A DNA stretch of 64,000 nucleotides from Streptomyces sp. DG1A-41. Lineage in GTDB: Bacteria; Actinomycetota; Actinomycetes; Streptomycetales; Streptomycetaceae. The notes below the pieces were generated by a model. That model was not told the origin of the DNA and made no database searches. It was given only the letters and a program-made list of their open reading frames with translations. The position numbers were made by a program, and so were the translations under genes. How positions within the stretch are numbered: position 1 is the first letter of the stretch; every line of letters starts with the position of its first letter. The stretch lies in contig NZ_CP146350.1 in the NCBI RefSeq assembly GCF_037055355.1, positions 5,851,001 to 5,915,000 on the forward strand, given 5' to 3'. This document shows, one piece after another, positions 57,582 through 64,000 of the stretch.

Positions 57582-58530
57582 GTGCTTACGGTAGTCAACG
57601 AGGACGGCACCACGCCAAGCGGCAGCTCGCTGCTGGATGAGATCGTCCGGGAGGGCGCGAGGCGGATGCTGGCCGCCGCGCTGGGGGCCGAGGCCACCGC
57701 TTACATCGCCGAGCTCGCGACGAGCGGGATGAGACCGGGCGGCGGCTGGTGGTGCGCAACGGCTACCACCGACTTCCCGGGTCCGACTATGTCTACGTCT
57801 GGGCCGAGGGCCTCCACCTGCGCATCCGCCTCACGGAGGCCAAGTCCTGCGTCCTGGTCGTCATGGGTGTGCGTGCGGACGGCACCAAGGAGCTGATCGC
57901 GATGGCCGACGGCTACCGTGAGTCCGCGGAGTCCTGGGCCGATCTGCTGCGTGATGCCGCCCGGCGCGGGATGCGTGCCCCCGTCCTCGCGGTCGGCGAC
58001 GGCGCACTCGGCTTCTGGAAGGCCCCGGCGCAGGTGTTCCCCGAAACCCGCCAATAGCGGTGCTGGGTTCACAAAGCGGCCAACGTGCTCAACGCCCTGC
58101 CGAAGTCAGCCCAGCCTGGTGCACGCAAGGCATTGCGGGACATCTACAACGCCGAGGATCGTGAGCGCGCCGTCAAGGCGGTCGCCGCATTCGACAAAAC
58201 GTACGGCGTGAAGTGGCCCAAGGCGGCTCGGAAGATCACCGACGACGTCGGACGAACTGCTGGCGTTCTACGACTTCCCCGCCGAGCACGGGTTCACCTG
58301 CGCACGACGAACGCTATCGAATCGACCCTCGCGAGGTCCGGCTCAGGACCAAGGTCACCAAGGGCGCCGGCAGCGCGGCGGCCGCCCTCGCCATGGTCTT
58401 CGAGCTCGTCGAGTCCGCCCAGCAGCGGTGGCGAGCGGTCAACGCACCCCACCTCGTCGCGCTTGTCCGGGCCGGAGCCCGCTTCGAGCGCGGCCACCTC
58501 GTAGAACGCTCCGAGACTCACGCGGCATGA
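57582..58530 (+). pseudogene. IS256-family transposase, internally deleted and frameshifted
   Basis: The start (VNEDGTTPSGSSLLDEIVRE, AEATAYIAEL) and the end (NAIEST, TKVTKGAGSA, RWRAVNAPHLVALVRAGA) are typical IS256/mutator transposase. Between them at least three frame changes occur, and sequence jumps from NGYHR straight to GSDYVYVWAEGLHL, skipping about 100 codons of the usual core including the first catalytic Asp region. GDGALGFWKA and the KAANVLNALPKSAQP block remain. It is dead. Confidence 0.9.
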
Positions 58531-58546
58531 ACCACGGCAACCGGCT

Positions 58547-58568
58547 CACAGCTATTGACAATTACTCA
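58547..58568. repeat. IS-end-like motif, copy 1
   Basis: CACAGCTATTGACAATTACTCA follows the transposase remnant by 17 bases, where the right terminal repeat of an IS256-type element would lie. A close relative is at 60165-60186 in the same orientation. Confidence 0.5.
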
Positions 58569-58579
58569 ACTGGACCGGT

Positions 58580-59326
58580 CTACATGTAGGACCGGATGGC
58601 CACCGTGACATCCATGTCGAAGGCATTCGCCCCCGCCGCGGACGGCAGGCCCAGGGCCCGGTCGACCGCGCGACTCAGAGGGCCGCAGCCACTAGTGCCC
58701 GGGGCGGCGAACTCCGCGTCCTGGGCACCGAAAGCAACGACCAGGGGGTCCCTGGATATCACCCGGGTGGGATCGGTGTCCTTGAGCACTAGATGGACCG
58801 CGTCCGCATTGCTGCCCACCGAGCAGCCCGACGACGGCAGGGCCAGCCGCCCGTGCGCCAAGCCTATGGCGAACTTGATGTCGAACTCGCCGCGCCGGGT
58901 GTCGTCGGACAGGAAGTCCGAGTAGCCGCCGTACTGCGGAGTCAGGGTCAACGGGGTGCCTCCCGCCCGGATTGGCGCAGCGGTCATCTCCCCGAAAACT
59001 TGGCGGAATTCACCGTCCACACGGCCTTCCGCAAAGGTGATCTTCATAGGTTTGGTGAGCGGCTCGTCGACGGCGCCCATGCGCAGATGCCCCGTGGCGT
59101 GCATGACCTCGCAGCGCCAGGTCCCGGGGTCTGCACCCGTGGGCAGCTCATCGACGGTCGGGCAGGCGGAGAAGTCGAACTCGGGTAGATCCGCGGCCCG
59201 TTCAGTTCCATGCGCGGGTGCGGCGCCCAGGGCGAGTCCGGCAAGTAGGGCTGCCGCAGCAGCACTTGTGAAGCGGCGGACTGTGCGATTCGAGGTCACT
59301 CGGTTCGGCGTCATACGCCCCAGCAT
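58580..59326 (-). CDS. Secreted protein of unknown function
   Basis: The 248-residue protein has a signal peptide (cleavage near AHG, residue 41) and a mature domain of about 205 residues with four or more cysteines (SACPTV, WRCEVMHA, SGCSVG, TSGCGPL). MHATGHLRMG after a conserved Cys recalls other actinobacterial secreted proteins with no function. ATG at 59326 is used; ATG at 59314 is possible and has GGGGC upstream. It is divergent from the ArsR-like gene, with phased repeats between, so it is probably that regulator's target. Confidence 0.78.
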   Translation of the reverse strand: MLGRMTPNRVTSNRTVRRFTSAAAAALLAGLALGAAPAHGTERAADLPEFDFSACPTVDELPTGADPGTWRCEVMHATGHLRMGAVDEPLTKPMKITFAEGRVDGEFRQVFGEMTAAPIRAGGTPLTLTPQYGGYSDFLSDDTRRGEFDIKFAIGLAHGRLALPSSGCSVGSNADAVHLVLKDTDPTRVISRDPLVVAFGAQDAEFAAPGTSGCGPLSRAVDRALGLPSAAGANAFDMDVTVAIRSYM

Positions 59327-59361
59327 TGCAGAGATTACTCTGCAGAGGAAGGTGTGCAGAG
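59327..59361. promoter_or_regulatory. Three TGCAGAG repeats, 14 bp apart, and a 16-bp palindrome
   Basis: TGCAGAG begins at 59327, 59341 and 59355, so the spacing is exactly 14 bases. The first two copies border the palindrome GCAGAGATTACTCTGC (59328-59343, six perfect outer pairs). The array fills the divergent gap between the secreted protein and the ArsR-like regulator and is the likely operator. Confidence 0.65.
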
Positions 59362-59391
59362 GAATCGCTGCTATCTGGATAGACTGCCGCC

Positions 59392-59964
59392 ATGACGAAA
59401 GAGCGGAGAGCGGAAGCCGCAGGGCGGCGCACGGTCGACAGCCCGGAGGTCCTCAAGGCCCTCTCGCACCCCCTGCGCCTGCGTATCCTGCGCCACCTCG
59501 GCGCGGTGGGCCCGGCCACCTCAACCACGCTGGCCGCCGCCCTCGGCGAGAACACCGGGACGCTCAGCTACCACCTGCGCATGCTGGAGCGTAGTGGCCT
59601 CATCGAGGACATCCCCGAGCGCTCCACCGGGCGTGAGCGCTGGTGGCGCGGGGTGCGCGGCCTCGACATCCGCAGGCCGCCGCAGGGTGAGCTGACGGAG
59701 GCCGAGCGTGCCCTGTCGGCCGAGCTGGACCGGCTGCGGATGGAGGAGGACGTCGAGCTCGCCCGGCAGTTCACCGCCGGACAGGCGGAGTCCGAAGGCT
59801 GGATGCGGGGTTCACGCAGCCTCATCCACCTCACGAAGGGCGAGCTGGACGCGTTCCATGACGACTATCTGGCCCTGCTCGCGCGCTATGCCCGCGGGCC
59901 CGAGGACGCCCCCGACGACGCACGACCCGTACTCCTCCGCTGGTTCGGCCTGCCCGCTGACTGA
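59392..59964 (+). CDS. ArsR-like winged-helix transcriptional regulator
   Basis: The 190-residue protein begins with an ArsR/HTH_20-type domain (LKALSHPLRLRILRHL, NTGTLSYHLRMLERSGLIE) and has a C-terminal helical extension of about 90 residues ending in WFGLPAD. No metal-binding cysteines are present, so a metal sensor role is unlikely. It probably regulates itself and the divergent secreted protein through the TGCAGAG array. Confidence 0.9.
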   Translation: MTKERRAEAAGRRTVDSPEVLKALSHPLRLRILRHLGAVGPATSTTLAAALGENTGTLSYHLRMLERSGLIEDIPERSTGRERWWRGVRGLDIRRPPQGELTEAERALSAELDRLRMEEDVELARQFTAGQAESEGWMRGSRSLIHLTKGELDAFHDDYLALLARYARGPEDAPDDARPVLLRWFGLPAD

Positions 59965-60973
59965 CCGGCAGCCGGCCGACGAACTGTCTGATCGGCCGAT
60001 TGGCCGTACGGGAGAGCTGAGGGAAGGGACCAGGTCGGGCCGACGTCTTCACGGGCAGCCACGGTCTCCTCATACGGGCGACGCTTTGCGCGGACCTCGC
60101 ACGAGAAGAAGATCAACAATCAGTCACGCCGCCCATCGGGACTGCGACCTGACCAAGATCGATGCACAGGTCTTGACAATTGCTCACCGAACAGTCGCCC
60201 TACGTCAACTCGTCCGCTGCCCGAAACGGTGACCTGCCCCAGGGTCGCTTCGACCCCACACCGGGTGACATCGGCACGGTCCGCGACCTGGGGGTTCGAG
60301 TTCCCGAACCCGGCCCGCATGGAGGAGCTATTGCCCATGGTGTTTCCCCGGCACTGGGGAGTGGGCTGGTGGAACCGCCGGATGGCCCCTCGCGCAAAAC
60401 CTGAGCTGAAGGCCGAAATCGGCGTGGTGTGGCTCGCGGGAGACCCTCGCTTCATCGGCGTGATCGCCGCGCCGGCTTCCGACGACTCGACGCCCCGCCG
60501 CTTCCGCTTCCTGAGCCAGCAGACGGGATCGGACGGAGGCCGCCGTTCTGTCGCAGACTGGGGGAGCCACCGCCGAGGACATCGAACGTGGTCGCCGCGC
60601 CGGCGTCCGCTCGGCCCGCCCCTGATCCTTCACCCGGCCAACCCTCCGGAAATGCCACCACATGACATCTCACGTCGTCATCGCTGATTCCGTGCACGAC
60701 CCCAGGTCCGGGATCTGGTTCGCCGTGCGCCGGCAACTCCTTCGTGCACTGCGTCAGGTGGGCACGGTCCATTGCTCCCTGGGCGTGCACTGCGACGACG
60801 TAGAGGGAGGTAGCGGAGGAATCCTCCATTCCCTCTTCCCGGTGTCCTGGCGAGACATCGCCTGGTGGCCGAGGTAGCGCGGCGCGGGCCAAGCTTCGAG
60901 TCGCCGTTGGTCGATGCGTAGGAGACGCAAAATGCCTTGTCCGTCTCCTCCCGGCCCGGGTAGGAAGAGCAGC
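59965..60973. other. One kilobase without a convincing gene; IS-end-like motif copy 2
   Basis: Frames here are short, interrupted and lack normal codon bias. The motif CACAGGTCTTGACAATTGCTCA (60165-60186) matches the sequence behind the IS256 remnant. A short frame with GVGWWNRRMAPRAKPELKAE (about 60350-60410) looks vaguely protein-like but soon breaks. I read the stretch as remnants of an insertion element and flanking genes. Confidence 0.5.
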
Positions 60974-61852
60974 ATGACCGGACTCGGCGCTGTCTTCCGC
61001 CCACAACTCGCCCCAGAACGTCTGCGATCTGTGGCGCAGCTCGCCGATGAGGCAGGGCTCGAAGAACTCTGGCTCTGGGAAGACTGCTTCAGAGAGGGCG
61101 GTATCTCCACCGCCGCCGCTGCTCTCGCCTGGACCGAGCGCGTGCGGATCGGGGTCGGGCTGCTGCCCGTGCCGTTGCGGAACGTTGCCATCACGGCCAT
61201 GGAGGTGGCCTCGCTGCACCGGATGTTTCCGGGGCGGGCGATCGTCGCGGTGGGGCATGGCGTGCAGGACTGGATGGGGCAGGTCGGGGCGCGGGTCGAG
61301 TCGCCGGTGACGTTGCTGCGGGAGCATCTCGTCGCGCTGGGCGCTCTGCTGGGCGGGGAGCGGGTGACCACCGACGGGCGGTACGTCAGGCTCGACGACG
61401 TTGCCCTCGACTGGCCGCCGGAAGGTGGCGGAGTCGGGGTGCTGGCCGGGGCCACCGGGCCGCGTTCGCTGCGGCTCACCGGGGAGGCCGCCGACGGGAC
61501 CGTACTCACCGCCGCCACCAGTCCGGAGGGCGTGCGGAACGCGCGGCGGCTCATCGAGGAGGGGCGGAAGACGGCCGGCCGCGGGGCCGGGCCGCACCCT
61601 GTCGTCGTGTATCTGCTCACCGCCACCGGGGCCGACGCGGCCGACCGGGTGCGTGCCGAGCTGGTCGCCGAGGGACTCGAAGCCGTTCCGGATCTTGGCG
61701 TCGCCGGGGATGCCGGTGCCGTAGCCAAGGTTGTCGAGCGGTTGGCCGAGGCCGGGGCCGACACCGTGGTGCTTCAGCCGACCGGTGACGAACCGGACCC
61801 CGAGTCTTTCGTGCGGTTCGCCGCCGAGGAAGTGCGTCCGCTCGTTCCGTAG
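60974..61852 (+). CDS. LLM-class flavin-dependent oxidoreductase
   Basis: The 292-residue TIM-barrel protein of the luciferase-like monooxygenase family has FRPQLAPERLRSVAQLADE, ELWLWEDCF, VRIGVGLLPVPLRN, and VGHGVQDWMGQVG. Members use F420 or FMN to oxidise or reduce small molecules. In actinomycetes with this length F420 is likely, but the cofactor cannot be proved from sequence. It heads a set of three small-molecule enzymes on the plus strand. Confidence 0.88.
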   Translation: MTGLGAVFRPQLAPERLRSVAQLADEAGLEELWLWEDCFREGGISTAAAALAWTERVRIGVGLLPVPLRNVAITAMEVASLHRMFPGRAIVAVGHGVQDWMGQVGARVESPVTLLREHLVALGALLGGERVTTDGRYVRLDDVALDWPPEGGGVGVLAGATGPRSLRLTGEAADGTVLTAATSPEGVRNARRLIEEGRKTAGRGAGPHPVVVYLLTATGADAADRVRAELVAEGLEAVPDLGVAGDAGAVAKVVERLAEAGADTVVLQPTGDEPDPESFVRFAAEEVRPLVP

Positions 61853-61914
61853 GCCCCTGGGCCGTGGCGGCTTCCGCGGCGGCATTGTCAGTGCCCGGTG
61901 CCACACTCACGGGC

Positions 61915-62370
61915 ATGAGTATCGAGGACGTGCGGCTGCGTGAGGTCGTGGAGAGCGATCTCGACGCGTTCTGCGCTTACGAGCAGGATCCCGAGGCAGC
62001 CCGGCGGTCGAGGTTCACGCCCCGGCCGCGCAAGGCCTTCATGTCCCACTGGAAGGAGCGGGTCCTCGGGGACGACACCTGCTTCGTGCAGACCGTGACC
62101 GTGGACGGCGACGTCGCCGGCAACTTCGTCGCCTGGTGGGACGGGGACCGCCGCTTCCTGGGGTACTGGCTCGGGCGCGCGTACTGGGGGCGCGGCATCG
62201 GCAGCAGAGCCCTGGGACTCTTCCTGGAGCGGGAGCAGAACCGGCCTCTGCACGCCGACCCCTTCAACGGCAACACCGGTTCCGTACGTCTCCTCGAGAA
62301 GCACGGCTTCCGTCCCGCCGGCACCGTCCGGTACGGAGACGACGAGCATGTCCTGTTCGTTCTGATGTGA
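61915..62370 (+). CDS. GNAT-family N-acetyltransferase
   Basis: The 151-residue protein has a standard GNAT core: LREVVESDLDAFCAYEQDPE, LGYWLGRAYWGRGIGSRAL as the acetyl-CoA loop (R/Q-x-x-G-x-G/A), and GNTGSVRLLEKHGFRPAG. RimJ-like amino or protein N-terminal acetylation is the usual activity in this subgroup. The substrate is unknown. Confidence 0.9.
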   Translation: MSIEDVRLREVVESDLDAFCAYEQDPEAARRSRFTPRPRKAFMSHWKERVLGDDTCFVQTVTVDGDVAGNFVAWWDGDRRFLGYWLGRAYWGRGIGSRALGLFLEREQNRPLHADPFNGNTGSVRLLEKHGFRPAGTVRYGDDEHVLFVLM

Positions 62371-62432
62371 CGGGCAGGCGTGACATGCCGGCGTGCCAGG
62401 TAGGCGTGACCGGCAGAGGTGAGAAGGGGCCC

Positions 62433-63251
62433 ATGGCAAAGCATCACCGACCGCACCGACCACACCGCACCTTCGAAGAGCTCGTCACCGAAGGCGCCGA
62501 CGTCCCCACGGATGGCTGGGACTTCTCCTGGTTCGAGGGGCGGGCCACCGAGGCGCGGCCCTCCTGGGGGTACGCGATGTCGATGGCCGGGCGGCTGGGG
62601 CGGGCGAGTGCCGTGCTCGACATCCAGACCGGCGGCGGGGAAGTGCTGGACTTCGCTCTCGCCAAGGCCCCGCAGAGGCCCCTGCTCGCCGTCGCCACCG
62701 AGGGCTGGCCGCCGAACGTCGTCAAGGCGACCGCCCTGCTCCGTCCGCGCGGGGTCGCGGTCGTCGCCGCGCCCGAGGACGACCCGCTGCCCTTCGCCGA
62801 CGCGGCCTTCGACCTGGTCGTGAGCCGGCATCCCGTCCGTCCCCACTGGGACGAGATCGCCCGTGTCCTCCAGCCCGGAGGGAGGTACTTCGCCCAGCAC
62901 GTGGGGCCGGGCAGCGTCTTCGAACTCGTCGAGCACTTCCTCGGTCCTCGGCCGGACGAGGGACGCGGCGCTCGCGATCCCGAGCGCGAGCGGGCCGACG
63001 CCGAGGCCGCGGGGCTCGATGTCGTCGATCTGCGGGCGGAGCGGCTCCGCATGGAGTTCCACGACATCGGCGCGGTCGTGCACTTCCTGCGGAAGGTGGT
63101 GTGGATGGTGCCCGGCTTCACCGTCGAGGCATACGAGCCGCAGCTCCGCACGCTGCACGAGCGGATCCAGGCCGAAGGCCCCTTCGTCGCCCACAGCACC
63201 CGGCACCTCTTCGAGGCCCGCAAGCCGGGCACGCTCACCGCACGTGCCTGA
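62433..63251 (+). CDS. SAM-dependent methyltransferase
   Basis: The 272-residue class I methyltransferase has a slightly altered motif I, VLDIQTGGGEVLDFA (the usual Gly-x-Gly), then AAPEDDPLPFADAAFDLVVSR and RVLQPGGRYFAQHVGPGS. It resembles the UbiE-like Methyltransf_11 family. The substrate is unknown. The 3' end overlaps the convergent degenerate winged-helix gene by 17 bases. Confidence 0.88.
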   Translation: MAKHHRPHRPHRTFEELVTEGADVPTDGWDFSWFEGRATEARPSWGYAMSMAGRLGRASAVLDIQTGGGEVLDFALAKAPQRPLLAVATEGWPPNVVKATALLRPRGVAVVAAPEDDPLPFADAAFDLVVSRHPVRPHWDEIARVLQPGGRYFAQHVGPGSVFELVEHFLGPRPDEGRGARDPERERADAEAAGLDVVDLRAERLRMEFHDIGAVVHFLRKVVWMVPGFTVEAYEPQLRTLHERIQAEGPFVAHSTRHLFEARKPGTLTARA

Positions 63252-64000
63252 TCACACGTGCGGACCCACCCTCCTCCACCACCACCAACTCGGCCCTCGC
63301 CTCCGGCACCTCACCCACCCGCTCCACCTGTTCCCCCAGCTCCCGTTCCCGCCGTCCCGTCAGCCGGACGAGAGGCCTGGACCGTGACGGTCGTACGACG
63401 GCCCTGGCGCCGCTGGTGCCAGACGCCCGCCACCACACCGTCGACCAGCAGCACGGGGTAGTTGCCCGCCTGGCCGCCCGCCAGGGCACGCTCGAAGGCC
63501 GCACGGGGGAACAGCCGCTCGCGGGGCTGTGCGGCAATGATGTACGCGTCGAAGTACGGCAGCAGCCGCACGCCTCGGACGGGCCCGTCCGGGAACTCGG
63601 TGTCACCCGCGGCCACCCACGCCCGCGTGCCCTAGAAGTCGACCTCCTCGATGCCGCCCTCGGCGGCCAGCTCCCCCGTCAAGCGTCAGGCACGTGCCTT
63701 CGAGCGCCTCCCCGATCGCCGCCACGACCTGGGCGGCCTGTTCCTCGGTGAGCCGTACGTCGGGCGGGAACGGGCTCGGCCCGGTCGGGACCGCGGTCAC
63801 CGCGGCCGACGAGAGAGGGAGTTTCCGCGCCGGGAGGAGATGGACCGTTCCGCGCGGGCCGTACGTCTTGATCAGTGTGCGTTCGTCCCAGAGTGCGGTC
63901 CGGACGTCCGCCCGAGTCAGCGTGGACGCCCGCACCCCCACCGACACCTCGGCCGCGGACAACACCTGCGCGTGCGCCCCCATCATCGCGCCGACCACCT
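63235..64000 (-). pseudogene. Winged-helix DNA-binding (AlkZ-like) protein, degenerate
   Basis: From the right edge inward the protein reads as the AlkZ/HTH_42 family (GAHAQVLSAAEVSVGVR, RTLIKTYGPRGTVHLLPA, LTEEQAAQVVAAIGEAL). Near 63680 it jumps to a later part of the family (ELAAEGGIEEVDF), so about 100 or more codons are missing, and a TAG at about 63633 follows where other members have Glu. A last frame change near 63390 leads to the C-terminus (RLTGRRERELGEQVERVGEV). AlkZ-type enzymes are DNA glycosylases for bulky lesions. This copy cannot be active. Its start lies beyond the window. Confidence 0.75.

Noticed and set aside
60288-60312. GGTTCGAGTTCCCGAACC looks like a tRNA T-arm
   Set aside because: No acceptor stem, D-arm or anticodon arm can be folded around it; it is an isolated palindrome.
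60229-60687. Possible 152-residue gene
   Set aside because: No ribosome site, no known motif, and codon bias breaks down after about 60 residues; likely remnant.
60662-60877. Possible 71-residue gene (MTSHVVIADSV...)
   Set aside because: No ribosome site or family match and poor third-position GC bias; a competing minus-strand frame looks equally plausible, so neither is called.

Overview
The window is chromosomal DNA of a Streptomyces-type actinomycete. GC content is very high with strong GC bias at third codon positions, GTG and TTG starts are frequent, and the markers fit: mycothiol S-conjugate amidase (Mca), GTP-dependent PEP carboxykinase, a hemolysin III protein, MEDS and HATPase anti-sigma-like genes, and a monoderm Tad pilus locus. 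No rRNA, tRNA, CRISPR array or phage module was seen.

Bases 1-16.7k: the 3' end of mca and a small membrane protein; a large membrane-anchored STAND/TPR protein with one frameshift; a DUF255 thioredoxin-fold protein; then a four-gene operon with every junction overlapping (processive GT2, GT39-like mannosyltransferase, DPM-synthase/GtrA fusion, secreted kelch copper-radical oxidase) that looks like an envelope-glycan assembly and oxidation unit. A Mut7-C RNase, a TetR/MFS efflux pair and a hemolysin III protein follow.

Bases 17-36.5k: pckG, an AlaA-type aminotransferase, a secreted serine protease, a D-amino-acid catabolic locus (D-aminoacylase, PLP-dependent deaminase, divergent IclR regulator, RidA) with a clear 17-bp palindrome between the divergent genes, a secreted zinc carboxypeptidase, a giant ATPase-LuxR regulator carrying six 60-bp tandem repeats, a MEDS/HATPase pair, and an Nramp-related transporter lacking the canonical metal motifs.

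Bases 36.5-55.8k: the Tad/Flp pilus region. A large protein with a pilin-like N-terminus is divergent from the operon: conserved zinc-ribbon protein (frameshifted), cpaB, tadZ, two tadE-like genes, tadA, tadB, tadC, a NarL-type two-component system, flp, a tadG-like gene, a lipoprotein and an OmpA-like protein. Next comes a second pilin-leader hybrid, an 878-residue protein ending in a PD-(D/E)XK-like segment, followed by two unknown genes, one a tandem duplication. This is the best candidate for a little-described system: a Tad-linked polymorphic toxin with candidate immunity genes. The function is inferred, not shown.

Bases 55.9-64k: a decaying region. It holds a DUF192 protein, a broken lipoprotein and truncated partner next to an internally deleted IS256-family transposase, a secreted protein divergent from an ArsR-like regulator with phased repeats, about 1 kb without a convincing gene, then an LLM oxidoreductase, a GNAT acetyltransferase, a methyltransferase and a degenerate winged-helix (AlkZ-like) gene cut by the window edge. 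Several otherwise conserved genes carry single-base frameshifts, so some may be sequencing errors.
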